The translations under genes and the position numbers were made by a program. 64,000 bases of DNA from Bradyrhizobium septentrionale. GTDB taxonomy: Bacteria > Pseudomonadota > Alphaproteobacteria > Rhizobiales > Xanthobacteraceae. The first letter of the stretch is position 1. The number at the start of each line of letters is the position of its first letter. Positions 33,817 to 42,108 of this stretch are shown piece after piece. The stretch covers positions 62,001 through 126,000 of the forward strand of contig NZ_CP088285.1 of NCBI RefSeq assembly GCF_011516645.4, read 5' to 3'. The notes below the pieces were generated by a model. That model was not told the DNA's origin, ran no database searches, and saw only the letters and a list, made by a program, of their open reading frames with translations.

Positions 33817-33844
33817 AACATAGCGGCCAAAGCCCGATTGTCAA
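33817..33844 (-). promoter_or_regulatory. Promoter of the ilv operon
   Basis: TTGACA (33844-33839) and TATGTT (33822-33817) are separated by 16 bases on the minus strand. Transcription would begin near 33810, about 25 bases before the leader peptide start. The rest of the spacer to miaA, 33845-33949, shows nothing else I can name. Confidence 0.7.
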
Positions 33845-33949
33845 GGCAAGGCAAGCACTTTCGCGATTTTTGGAGTGTAACGGGGTTCCAGCCGTTCGGC
33901 GAGCATTTTTGCGCGGCGCAACGCGCATGGCAGACGGGCGGCTACGGGG

Positions 33950-34879
33950 TTACGGGATCCGTTCCTCCAGCCACTCCTTCGCCGCCTCGGGCGCGACCCA
34001 TTCGAATTCCGGGAGCTGGTGGCGGAACCAGGTGAACTGGCGCTTGGCGTAATGGCGGGTGTCGGCGCGGCCGATCTCGGCGGCCTCCTCCCGGCTGATC
34101 TCCCCCTTCAGGTGCCGGATCAGCGCCGGCACGCCGTGCGCCTTCATGGCCGGCAGCAGCGGATCAAGCCCGCGCGCCGCCAATGCGGCGACCTCGTCGA
34201 GCGCGCCGGCATCGAGCATCGCGCCGAACCGCGCGTCGATCCGCGCATAGAGCCAATCGCGCTCCGGCGCGAGAAACAGCGCGTGGAATTGGCCCGGCGG
34301 CAGCAGCGGCGGCAGGCCCTCGCGATGCCAGTCCGGCAGCGGGCGGCCGGTGGCCTCGACGACCTCGAGTGCGCGCGCGATACGGGTGCGGTCGCGCGGC
34401 TTCAGCCGTTCGGCCGACACCGGATCGCGCTCGGCAAGCTCGGCATGCAGCGCCGCGACACCGTGCTGCTCGAGCCTGGCGCGGACGCGGTCGCGCACCT
34501 CGGTCGGGATCGGCGGCACCGCCGACAGCCCGCGCGTCAGTGCCTTGAAATACAGGCCCGAGCCGCCGATGAAGATCGGCAGGCGTTTGTCCGCGCGCGC
34601 TTCGGCGAGCACCCTGGCCGCGTCGGCCACCCAGGCGCCGGCGGAGAAATTCACGCCGGCGTCGACATGGCCGTAGAGCCGATGCGGAACCAGCGCTTCC
34701 TCGCCCGCCGTCGGCCGCGCGGTGATGATTCTCAGATCGCGATAGACCTGCATGGAGTCGGTGTTGATCACGACCCCGCCGGTGCGCTGCGCGAGCGCGA
34801 GCGCCAAGGCCGACTTGCCGCTGGCGGTCGGCCCTGCGATAAGCACTGCCTTGTCCAACAATCCCGAATGCGCCTGCAT
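33950..34879 (-). CDS. miaA: tRNA dimethylallyltransferase
   Basis: A 309-residue enzyme that adds the dimethylallyl group to A37 of tRNAs reading codons that begin with U. The P-loop is [15 protein letters not shown] at residues 16-30. It continues [20 protein letters not shown], with the catalytic Asp, and [20 protein letters not shown]. The C-terminal part has [17 protein letters not shown], the usual RNA-binding tail. The start at 34879 shares the bases CATG with the start of serB on the other strand. The promoter must then lie inside serB. An alternative start (TTG six codons later) would remove the overlap. Confidence 0.94.
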   Translation of the reverse strand: MQAHSGLLDKAVLIAGPTASGKSALALALAQRTGGVVINTDSMQVYRDLRIITARPTAGEEALVPHRLYGHVDAGVNFSAGAWVADAARVLAEARADKRLPIFIGGSGLYFKALTRGLSAVPPIPTEVRDRVRARLEQHGVAALHAELAERDPVSAERLKPRDRTRIARALEVVEATGRPLPDWHREGLPPLLPPGQFHALFLAPERDWLYARIDARFGAMLDAGALDEVAALAARGLDPLLPAMKAHGVPALIRHLKGEISREEAAEIGRADTRHYAKRQFTWFRHQLPEFEWVAPEAAKEWLEERIP

Positions 34880-35783
34880 GTCCCTCGTTGCCACGCTGAT
34901 CTGCAATCCCGCAAGCCCCGCGCTCGACTCCACGATCGTCGATGGTGCGCGGGCCGTGCTGCCCTCACCCGGCCCGGCGCAGTGGCTGTTCAACGAAGTC
35001 GCCGTCGACATTCCCTTTGAGAGCCAGGACGCCGGCAGGGACGACATCAAGGCAATCGAGCAGCGCCTGCGCCAGGCCCGCGGCGACCTGCCGATCGACG
35101 TTGTCGTGCAGCCTCGGATCGGCCGGCGCAAGAAGCTTTTTCTGGCCGACATGGATTCCACCATGATCGGCCAGGAATGCATCGACGAGCTCGCCGACTT
35201 CGCCGGGCTGAAAGCCCATGTCGCTGATATCACCGAGCGGGCGATGCGCGGCGAGATCGAGTTCGAGTCGGCGCTGCGCGAGCGGGTGGCGCTGCTCAAG
35301 GGCCTGCCGGTCAACGTGGTCGACGAGGTGCTGGAGAAGCGCATCACGCTGACCCCGGGCGGACGCGACCTCGTCATGACCATGCGCGCGCACGGCGCCT
35401 ATACCTGCCTGATCTCGGGCGGCTTCACCCTGTTCACCAGCGTGGTCGCGGCCAAGGTCGGTTTCCAGGAGAACCGCGCCAACCAGCTGCAGGTCGAGAA
35501 CGGCAAACTGACCGGGGAAGTGGTCGAGCCGATCCTTGGGCGCGCAACCAAGCTCGCCACCCTGATCGAGCTCACCGAATCCTTCGACCTCGACGATATT
35601 GACACGCTGGTGGTGGGCGACGGCGCCAACGATCTCGGCATGATCCAGGCCGCCGGTCTCGGCGTCGCCTATCACGCCAAGCCGGCGGTCGCCGCCGCAG
35701 CCGCGGTGCGGATCGACCACGGCGATCTCACCGCGCTGTTGTACGCGCAGGGCTATCGGCGGGACGAGTTCGCGGCGGGGTGA
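34878..35783 (+). CDS. serB: Phosphoserine phosphatase
   Basis: A 301-residue HAD-superfamily enzyme performing the last step of serine synthesis. The N-terminal 85 residues ([20 protein letters not shown]) are the usual divergent domain of proteobacterial SerB. The catalytic motif I is [13 protein letters not shown] with Asp91 and Asp93; motif II is CLISGGFT; motif IV is [16 protein letters not shown]. The length is typical. The ATG at 34878 overlaps the miaA start codon on the opposite strand, so each 5' region lies within the other gene. No strong ribosome-binding site is seen. Confidence 0.95.
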   Translation: MSLVATLICNPASPALDSTIVDGARAVLPSPGPAQWLFNEVAVDIPFESQDAGRDDIKAIEQRLRQARGDLPIDVVVQPRIGRRKKLFLADMDSTMIGQECIDELADFAGLKAHVADITERAMRGEIEFESALRERVALLKGLPVNVVDEVLEKRITLTPGGRDLVMTMRAHGAYTCLISGGFTLFTSVVAAKVGFQENRANQLQVENGKLTGEVVEPILGRATKLATLIELTESFDLDDIDTLVVGDGANDLGMIQAAGLGVAYHAKPAVAAAAAVRIDHGDLTALLYAQGYRRDEFAAG

Positions 35784-35892
35784 TCCTCGGCGTCGTCCCG
35801 GCCGAGTGCGCGCTTGCGCACGGAGCCGGGACCCATAGCCACCGATGCCGGCTAATCTAGGAAAGCCGTTGCCCACTTCCTCAACAAGAGCG

Positions 35893-35937
35893 GCCGCGGC
35901 GTACTGGATCCCCCGCTTTCGCGGGGGATGACAGTGA
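35893..35937. repeat. Half unit of the GATGACAG palindromic repeat
   Basis: GCCGCGGCGTACTGGATC followed by a hairpin (CCCCCGC, TTTC, GCGGGGG) and GATGACAG, matching the right half of the element at 31702-31804. Just before it, at about 35790-35840, lies another small palindromic stretch (CGTCCCGGC ... GCCGGGACC). The two fill the serB-degP gap. Confidence 0.7.
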
Positions 35938-35960
35938 GGATGAGGCGTCAGCGCGCGCCG

Positions 35961-37463
35961 TTACTGGACGCCGAGCGCGACGAACCGCAACTCGCCGTCG
36001 CCGTTGGAGACCAGCAGCAGCACGGACTTCTTGCCGTCCTTCTTCAGCTGGTCGACGCGCTTCTTGATGTCGGCGGCGCTTGCCACCGCCTCCTGCGCCA
36101 CCTCGACGATGACATCGCCGGCCGACAGCCGCTTCTCGGCCGCATCCGAGTTGCTGTCGACACCGGTGACGACGACGCCCTTCACGCTGTCCTTGATCTT
36201 GTATTTGGTGCGCAAATCCTTGCTCAGCGCCGCGAGGTCGAGACCGAGCGCCTTTTGGGTCACCGGCTTCTCGGCGGTGTCGTCCTTCGACTTGGCGTTG
36301 ACCTGCTGAACCTTGTCGGTGTCCTCAAGCCGGCCGAGCGTGACCTTGCGGGTCTCCTCATTGCCCTTGCGGATGATGACGACGTCGACTTCCTTGCCGA
36401 CCGCGGTGTCGGCGACGATGCGCGACAGATCCTTCGGGTCCTTGACGTCCTTGCCGTCGAACTTGACGACGACGTCGCCGGGCTCGATGCCGGCCGGCTT
36501 GGCCGGGCCCTTGTCGTCGACGCCGGCGACCAGCGCTCCACGCGCCGGCTTGATGTTGAGGCTGTCGGCGATCTCGTCGGTGACCTGCTGGATGCGGACG
36601 CCGAGCCAGCCACGACGCAGCTCGCCGAACTTCTGCAACTGGTCGACGACGCCTGCCACGGTCTTCGACGGCACGGCGAAACCGAGGCCGATCGAACCGC
36701 CGGTCGGGGAGATGATCAGCGTGTTGACGCCGATCACCTCGCCTTCGAGGTTGAACAGCGGGCCGCCGGAATTGCCGCGATTGATGGCGGCGTCGGTCTG
36801 GATGTAGCTGTCATACGGCCCCTGGCTGATGTCGCGGTTCTTGGCCGAGACGATGCCCGCGGTGACCGTGCCGCCGAGGCTGAACGGGTTGCCGATCGCT
36901 ACCACCCAGTCGCCGAGACGGATCTTGTCGCTGTCGCCGAACTTGACCGCGACGAGCGGCTTCGGCGGCTTGAACTTCAGGACCGCAAGGTCGGTCTTCT
37001 TGTCGACGCCGACCAGCTCGGCCTTGATCTTGGTGCCGTCGTTGAGGATGACGTTGATCTCGTCGGCATCGGCGATGACGTGGTTGTTGGTGACGACGAT
37101 GCCCGCGGTGTCGACGATGAAGCCCGAGCCGAGCGAGTTGGTCTTGCGCGGCTGGAACTCGCCGCTCTTGTCGCCGCCCTTGCCGGGCGGCCCGCGGCGG
37201 TTCTTGAAGAAGTCGTCGAAGAATTCCTCGAACGGCGAGCCCGGCGGCAGCTGCGGCATCGCGCCGCTGCCTTTGTTGGCCTCGATGGTCTGCGACGTCG
37301 AGATATTGACGACGGCGTCGATCACCTTCTCGGCAGTGTCGGCGATGCTTTCGGGACCACGCGCGAACGCCGGCACAGAGCTCAGCATGCTCGCAGCACC
37401 GATCGAGACCGCGGCTCCCATCATGCGGAGGCGACGGCTCAGGGCTGGTCTGGCAGCGGTCAT
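35961..37463 (-). CDS. degP: Do-family periplasmic serine protease
   Basis: A 500-residue HtrA protease with a signal peptide (residues about 1-35, ending PAFARG). The trypsin-like triad is His128 in VTNNHVIAD, Asp158 in KKTDLAVL and Ser232 in RGNSGGPLF. Two PDZ domains follow (about 265-355 and 395-490; LRRGWLGVRIQQVTDEIADS begins the first). A linker of Gly, Lys and Pro (PPGKGGDKSGEFQP) lies before the protease core. The start at 37463 has GGAGAA upstream; further upstream ATGs are not credible. It removes or refolds damaged envelope proteins and is the last gene of the hflK-hflC-DUF2065-degP block. It could equally be called mucD or degQ. Confidence 0.93.
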   Translation of the reverse strand: MTAARPALSRRLRMMGAAVSIGAASMLSSVPAFARGPESIADTAEKVIDAVVNISTSQTIEANKGSGAMPQLPPGSPFEEFFDDFFKNRRGPPGKGGDKSGEFQPRKTNSLGSGFIVDTAGIVVTNNHVIADADEINVILNDGTKIKAELVGVDKKTDLAVLKFKPPKPLVAVKFGDSDKIRLGDWVVAIGNPFSLGGTVTAGIVSAKNRDISQGPYDSYIQTDAAINRGNSGGPLFNLEGEVIGVNTLIISPTGGSIGLGFAVPSKTVAGVVDQLQKFGELRRGWLGVRIQQVTDEIADSLNIKPARGALVAGVDDKGPAKPAGIEPGDVVVKFDGKDVKDPKDLSRIVADTAVGKEVDVVIIRKGNEETRKVTLGRLEDTDKVQQVNAKSKDDTAEKPVTQKALGLDLAALSKDLRTKYKIKDSVKGVVVTGVDSNSDAAEKRLSAGDVIVEVAQEAVASAADIKKRVDQLKKDGKKSVLLLVSNGDGELRFVALGVQ

Positions 37464-37631
37464 GTCGGAAGTTCTCCAGGCAAACGGGTTCGAAATCAGC
37501 TGGTTACAGAGTGCGCCCGAACGGGCGGGCGGCGCAAGCATCTCAGCCGGATATTTCGGCGAAAAACCGGCCGCAAGAGGCTCACGATTATGTTCATTCC
37601 GGCACGATCGGCGCGACGGAACATGCAACGC

Positions 37632-37832
37632 TCAGCGTCGCACCGCCCAGATCAGGACCAGGCCGGCGACCGCCGAACCGATGCCGACGATGCGTAGCAA
37701 ATTGTCGGGTGTCGCCAGCGCACTCTTCATCGCCCGGCGCATCCAGGCGGGACTTGCCGCGAACAGGATGCCTTCGAGCACGAACAGGATTCCCAGACCG
37801 ATGAGGAAGTCGCCGAACGCTATGGACTTCAT
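37632..37832 (-). CDS. DUF2065 small membrane protein
   Basis: A 66-residue protein with two membrane helices (FGDFLIGLGILFVLEGILFA and IVGIGSAVAGLVLIWAV) separated by a loop with PAWMRRAMKSALATPDNLLR. The family sits next to hflKC and degP in many proteobacteria, which suggests a part in membrane protein quality control, but no function is proven. GGGAGG ten bases before the ATG at 37832 supports the start. It lies 109 bases after hflC and 168 bases before degP. Confidence 0.85.
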   Translation of the reverse strand: MKSIAFGDFLIGLGILFVLEGILFAASPAWMRRAMKSALATPDNLLRIVGIGSAVAGLVLIWAVRR

Positions 37833-37941
37833 CGGATGGCAGCCTCCCGCTCGATGCTTGTTGTTGTTTGAGTAGCGGCGACGCGTTGTCCGCATCGCCG
37901 CCAAATCATGATGTTCACGCCGTGAAGTTCAAGTCGTGAGG

Positions 37942-38841
37942 TTACTGTTTCGGCGCGGCGGCCGCCTCAGGCTGCCTGCCGTTGGCGCTGCCGAAATATC
38001 TGAAGAATTCAGAGTCCGGCCGCAACAGGAAACGCGTGTCGCCGGACTTGAGGCTGTTCTCGTAGGCCGTCATCGAGCGATAGAATGCGAAGAAGTCCTT
38101 GTCCTTGCCGTAGGCCTCGGCGAACAGGCGGTTGCGCTCGGCATCGCCGGCACCGCGGGTTTGCTCCGCGGTGGAGTTCGCCTCGGCAACGATCACGGTT
38201 GCTTCGCGATCGGCCTTCGAGCGGATCTCCTGCGCCTTCTGGTCACCCTGGGCACGGAACTCGGCCGCCTCGCGCTGACGCTCGGTCTTCATCCGGTCGT
38301 AGACCGCCTGGCTGTTCTGCTCCGGCAAATCGGCGCGGCGGATCCTGACGTCGACGACCTCGATGCCGTATCCGTCAGCCTCCTTGTCGAGCTGCTCGCG
38401 GATCCGCGACATCAGCCGCTCGCGTTCGTCACGCACCACCGTGATGAAGTTGACCTCACCGAGCACGCGGCGCAACGAGGCGTTGAGCAGCGTGGTCAGC
38501 TGCAGATTGGCGGCCTGGATCGAGCCGACGCTGGTGTAGTAGCGCAGCGCATTCTTGATGCGATAGCGCGCGAAGGCGTCGACCACCAGCCGCTTCTGGT
38601 CGGAGGCGATCACCTCCTGCGACGGGTTTTCGAGATCGAGGATGCGCTTGTCGACGTTGATCACCGAGTTCCACGGCGCCTTGAAGTGCAGCCCGGGTTC
38701 GGTGACGACGTCGACCGGCTCGCCGAACCGCAGGACGATGGTCTGCTCGGTCTGCTGCACGGTGAACACCGAGCTGTAGCCGACGGCAAGAACGATGAAG
38801 AGAATGATCAGGGACACAATGCCGGTGACAGGGGACCTCAT
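37942..38841 (-). CDS. hflC: HflC, FtsH protease modulator
   Basis: A 299-residue prohibitin/SPFH-domain protein with one N-terminal membrane helix (GIVSLIILFIVLAVGYSSVF). The SPFH domain follows (QTIVLRFGEPVDVVTEPGLH), then a long charged helix (KTERQREAAEFRAQGDQKAQ, EIRSKADREATVIVAEANST) that forms the coiled coil with HflK. The C-terminus is proline- and alanine-rich. With HflK it makes a membrane complex that surrounds and restrains the FtsH protease. The start overlaps the hflK stop by four bases (ATGA). Confidence 0.95.
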   Translation of the reverse strand: MRSPVTGIVSLIILFIVLAVGYSSVFTVQQTEQTIVLRFGEPVDVVTEPGLHFKAPWNSVINVDKRILDLENPSQEVIASDQKRLVVDAFARYRIKNALRYYTSVGSIQAANLQLTTLLNASLRRVLGEVNFITVVRDERERLMSRIREQLDKEADGYGIEVVDVRIRRADLPEQNSQAVYDRMKTERQREAAEFRAQGDQKAQEIRSKADREATVIVAEANSTAEQTRGAGDAERNRLFAEAYGKDKDFFAFYRSMTAYENSLKSGDTRFLLRPDSEFFRYFGSANGRQPEAAAAPKQ

Positions 38842-39977
38842 CGGGTGGCTCCCTGCTGGCCGGTCGTGGCCGGTGCTGGCGCCGGACGCCGCGGCGTCAG
38901 TTCGCCGAGCGGCAGATAGGGCACGATGTTCTGGCCCTGGCTGCCGTCATAGACCAGCTTCTCGGAGCTGCCGAGCACTTTTTCCATGGTCTCCAGATAG
39001 ATGCGCTCGCGCGTCACGTCGGGTGCCTTCTTGTACTCTTCATAGACTTTGAGGAAGCGCGCGCTCTGGCCCCTGGCCTCGGCGACCGCCTGCTCCTTGT
39101 AACCTTCGGCGGCCTGCAGGATCTGGGCGGAACGACCACGCGCTTCCGGGACGATCCGGTTGGCGTAGGTCTGCGCCTCGTTCTGCTTGCGCTCGAGGTC
39201 GGCGCGCGCCGCCTGGACGTCGCGGAATGCGTCGATCACCTGCGCCGGCGGATCGACCTTCTGCATCTGCACCTGGGTGATCTGGATGCCCGCGCTGTAG
39301 CTGTCGAGCGTCTTCTGCATCAGCTCCTGGACGTTCTGTTCGGTGACGTTGCGCGCCCCGGTCAGGATCGGCTGGATCTGCGAGCGGCCGATCACCTCAC
39401 GCATCGCGCTTTCGGCAACCGCCTTCACGGTGCCTTCGGGATTCTGGATGTTGAACAGGTAGGCGCCGGCCCCGCCCGGCTTGATGCGCCACAGCACGGT
39501 GAAGTCGACGTCGACGATGTTTTCGTCGCCGGTCAGCATCAGGCTCTCCTCCGGCACGTCACGCATGGTGCGGCCGCGGCGAGCGGGATCGTCGATCAGG
39601 GTCATGCCGATCGAGATCGTGTTGACGCGCAGCGCCTTCGGCAGCAGCACTGTCTCGATCGGATATGGCAGGTGATAGCGCAGGCCCGGCTGCGCATCGC
39701 GGACATACTTGCCGAAGCGCAGGACGACGCCGAGCTCTTCGGACTGCACGCGGAAGATGCCGGTCGCGAACCAGATCGCCAGCGCGGCGACCAGCACCAG
39801 GGCGACGCCCATGCCGCTGAAATGCCCGCCGGGCAGCCACTGCTGCAGCCGGTCCTGGCCGCGCCGCAGCAGATCCTCAAGATCCGGCGGTCTCGGCCCG
39901 GCTGACTGCGGACCGGTGCCCCACGGCCCTTTCGGACCCGAGCCCCACGGCCCCCCGCCTTGATTTTTCCACGGCAT
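38838..39977 (-). CDS. hflK: HflK, FtsH protease modulator
   Basis: A 379-residue partner of HflC. The N-terminus is rich in Gly, Pro and Trp (MPWKNQGGGPWGSGPKGPWG), as in other HflK proteins, then one membrane helix (GVALVLVAALAIWFATGIF), the SPFH domain (LGVVLRFGKYVRDAQPGLRY) and a helical region (RADLERKQNEAQTYANRIVP, EARGRSAQILQAAEGYKEQ). GAGGAGATG lies close before the ATG at 39977. It is the first gene of the block and is followed by hflC with an ATGA overlap. A TTGACA on the minus strand at 40109-40104 may be part of its promoter. Confidence 0.95.
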   Translation of the reverse strand: MPWKNQGGGPWGSGPKGPWGTGPQSAGPRPPDLEDLLRRGQDRLQQWLPGGHFSGMGVALVLVAALAIWFATGIFRVQSEELGVVLRFGKYVRDAQPGLRYHLPYPIETVLLPKALRVNTISIGMTLIDDPARRGRTMRDVPEESLMLTGDENIVDVDFTVLWRIKPGGAGAYLFNIQNPEGTVKAVAESAMREVIGRSQIQPILTGARNVTEQNVQELMQKTLDSYSAGIQITQVQMQKVDPPAQVIDAFRDVQAARADLERKQNEAQTYANRIVPEARGRSAQILQAAEGYKEQAVAEARGQSARFLKVYEEYKKAPDVTRERIYLETMEKVLGSSEKLVYDGSQGQNIVPYLPLGELTPRRPAPAPATTGQQGATR

Positions 39978-40121
39978 CAAACATCTCCTCAGCAAGTCCG
40001 GACGGGACGCCCGGCCTCGAATGTCCGGCCCGGTTATAGGGGACCGCTAGGGCCCTTACAACGCAAGCTTCCTCGCCGGACGAGCTATGCGCCGGGCCAT
40101 AATTGTCAATGCAAACATTAG

Positions 40122-40634
40122 TTAACGTTGGCTGCGCCGACGATATGTCACATAGGAGAAGTCGACGCTGTCGTCCGGACCTGCCGGATTTCGCACGCGC
40201 GCGACCTCGTCCCACTGCCCCGCATCGATTTTGTCGAACCGCGTATCGCCGTCCGGCCTGGCGTGAACCTCGGTGATCTCCAAGCGATCCGCCACACCCA
40301 TCCACTGCGCGTAAATTTCCGCGCCGCCGATGATCGCGATCTCAGTGGCGAAACGCCGCAGCGCGTCACCAAGCGCAATGGCGCGGGCGTTTTCGAACGA
40401 CGTCGTGACGATGGCGCCGCGCGCGCGGTAGTTCGCATCGCGCGTCACCACGATGTTGGTGCGCCCCGGCAGCGGCCTGCGCAGGGATTCGAAGGTCTTG
40501 CGTCCCATCACGACGGGCTTGTTCAGCGTGATCGCCTTGAGGCGCTGCTGGTCGGATTTGAGCCGCCACGGAATGGCGTTGCCGCTCCCGATCACGCCGT
40601 TCTCGGCGACCGCAACGACCAGCACGATCTCCAT
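40122..40634 (-). CDS. folA: Dihydrofolate reductase
   Basis: A 170-residue enzyme that reduces dihydrofolate to tetrahydrofolate with NADPH. It opens MEIVLVVAVAENGVIGSGNA, then IPWRLKSDQQRLKAITLNKP with Asp28 as the acid residue, VVMGRKTFESLRRPLPGRTN for cofactor contact, and IAIIGGAEIYAQWM near the middle. Its ATG overlaps by one base the stop of an upstream acetyltransferase gene (TGATG). It lies with that gene and thyA in one direction. Sensitivity or resistance to antifolates cannot be read from this. Confidence 0.95.
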   Translation of the reverse strand: MEIVLVVAVAENGVIGSGNAIPWRLKSDQQRLKAITLNKPVVMGRKTFESLRRPLPGRTNIVVTRDANYRARGAIVTTSFENARAIALGDALRRFATEIAIIGGAEIYAQWMGVADRLEITEVHARPDGDTRFDKIDAGQWDEVARVRNPAGPDDSVDFSYVTYRRRSQR

Positions 40635-41119
40635 CAGCGTGTCCCTTCCGCGAGCGCCGACAGCGCCGGACCGGAGACGCGGCAGATCGTCCATTCGTCC
40701 ATCATCTCGGCGCCGAGCGACTTGTAGAACGCGATCGACGGCGCGTTCCAGTCGAGCACCGCCCATTGCAGGCGCGCCCCGCCATTGGCGAGGCATTGCT
40801 TCGCCAGATGCACCAGGAGCGCCTTGCCGATGCCGTTGCCGCGCAGCGCCGGGCGCACGAACAGGTCTTCGAGATAGATGCCGTGGCGGCCGGCGAAGGT
40901 CGAGAAATTGACGAACCAGACCGCGAAGCCGGCCGGCTCGCCGTTCCATTCCGCGATGTCGCAATAAAGCCGCGGGTTCGCGCCGAACAGCGCTTCGGCG
41001 ATATCGGCCTCGCTGGCGTGGACCTCATGCAGAAGCTTTTCGTAGTCGGCGAGCTCGCGGACCAGCGAGAACACCAGTCCGGCCTCATCGGGCCGCGCGC
41101 GGCGGATGGTCAGCGACAT
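40634..41119 (-). CDS. GNAT family N-acetyltransferase (diamine acetyltransferase-like)
   Basis: A 161-residue acetyltransferase. It reads MSLTIRRARPDEAGLVFSLV, then PAGFAVWFVNFSTFAGRHGI YLEDLFVRPALRGNGIGKAL, where RGNGIGKA is the acetyl-CoA motif, and WNAPSIAFYKSLGAEMM. The order YLEDLFV followed by RGxGIG is characteristic of spermidine/spermine-type acetyltransferases, although the substrate here is unproven. Its stop codon overlaps the folA start by one base, and it begins seven bases after thyA. Such placement in the folate/dTMP cluster looks like simple co-transcription. Confidence 0.85.
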   Translation of the reverse strand: MSLTIRRARPDEAGLVFSLVRELADYEKLLHEVHASEADIAEALFGANPRLYCDIAEWNGEPAGFAVWFVNFSTFAGRHGIYLEDLFVRPALRGNGIGKALLVHLAKQCLANGGARLQWAVLDWNAPSIAFYKSLGAEMMDEWTICRVSGPALSALAEGTR

Positions 41120-41126
41120 TAGCCCC

Positions 41127-41921
41127 TCAGACCGCGACTTCAGCCTTGATGTGCGGATGCGGGTCGTAACCTTCGAGTTTGAAGTCCTCGTAGCGGAAAG
41201 CGAAGATATCCTTCACGTCCGGATTGATCGCCATCGTCGGCAGCGGCCGTGTCGGCCGCGTCAGCTGCAGGCGCGCCTGCTCGAGGTGGTTCGAGTAGAG
41301 ATGCGCATCGCCGAGCGAGTGCACGAAATCGCCGGGCTTCAGCCCGGTGACCTGCGCCACCATCATGGTCAAGAGCGCATAGGACGCGATGTTGAAGGGC
41401 ACCCCGAGGAAGACGTCGCCGGAGCGCTGATAGAGCTGGCAGGACAATTTGCCGTTGGCGACATAGAACTGGAACAGGCAATGGCACGGCGGCAGCGCCA
41501 TCTTGTCGACCTCGGCCGGATTCCAGGCGCTGACGATCAGCCGCCGCGAATCCGGATTGCGCTTGATCATCTCGATTAAATTGGCGATCTGGTCGATGCT
41601 GCGGCCATCGGGCGCCGGCCACGAGCGCCATTGCGAGCCGTAGACCGGGCCGAGATCGCCATTGGCGTCGGCCCATTCGTCCCAGATCGTGACGCCGTTG
41701 TCGTTGAGATATTTGATGTTGGTGTCGCCGGCGAGGAACCACAACAGCTCATGCACGATCGCCTTCAGCGGCAGCCGCTTGGTGGTGAGCATCGGGAAGC
41801 CGGCCGACAAATTGAAGCGCATCTGGTGGCCGAAGATCGACAGCGTGCCGGTGCCGGTGCGGTCGTGCTTCTCCGCGCCGTCGGCGAGGATGCGTTCGAG
41901 CAGGTCGTGATACTGGTTCAT
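41127..41921 (-). CDS. thyA: Thymidylate synthase
   Basis: A 264-residue enzyme that methylates dUMP to dTMP with methylenetetrahydrofolate. Motifs: [17 protein letters not shown] at 20-36 with the phosphate-binding Arg, the active-site Cys146 in [13 protein letters not shown], and [20 protein letters not shown] with [20 protein letters not shown] near the end. Length equals that of E. coli ThyA. The C-terminus ([10 protein letters not shown]) ends in the usual aliphatic residues. It is the first gene of thyA-GNAT-folA. The dihydrofolate it makes is the substrate of the FolA encoded two genes on. Confidence 0.97.
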   Translation of the reverse strand: MNQYHDLLERILADGAEKHDRTGTGTLSIFGHQMRFNLSAGFPMLTTKRLPLKAIVHELLWFLAGDTNIKYLNDNGVTIWDEWADANGDLGPVYGSQWRSWPAPDGRSIDQIANLIEMIKRNPDSRRLIVSAWNPAEVDKMALPPCHCLFQFYVANGKLSCQLYQRSGDVFLGVPFNIASYALLTMMVAQVTGLKPGDFVHSLGDAHLYSNHLEQARLQLTRPTRPLPTMAINPDVKDIFAFRYEDFKLEGYDPHPHIKAEVAV

Positions 41922-42046
41922 GGCGTTGGTTTCAGGCTCTCTGGGCGGAGCGGCAATCTAGCGGCCGGGGCTGCCGGTCGACATGCCGATTCGGCTGCAT
42001 GCACCGATTATACCCTGAAAAGTGAACACTCCTGCGGCAAACGGCA

Positions 42047-42072
42047 AGAGGCGGAACTCACGTTCCGCCTCT
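42047..42072 (-). terminator. Hairpin after the tctC-like gene
   Basis: AGAGGCGGAAC (42047-42057), a four-base loop and its exact complement (42062-42072) form an 11-bp stem. There is no long T-run on either strand, so it may be a weak terminator or a 3' stabiliser. Confidence 0.5.
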
Positions 42073-42108
42073 CGCCCATCCCTTGCCTATCCACTTGATC
42101 GCGTTGCA

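Noticed and set aside
33650..33928. A 92-codon minus-strand frame covering the ilv leader region
   Set aside because: It runs in another frame than the Ile/Leu/Val-rich leader peptide, starts before the promoter and has no ribosome-binding site.
35928..37697. A long plus-strand open frame opposite degP
   Set aside because: It mirrors the codon bias of degP in high-GC DNA; its protein is His/Asp/Arg-rich low-complexity and matches no family, while degP has full motifs.
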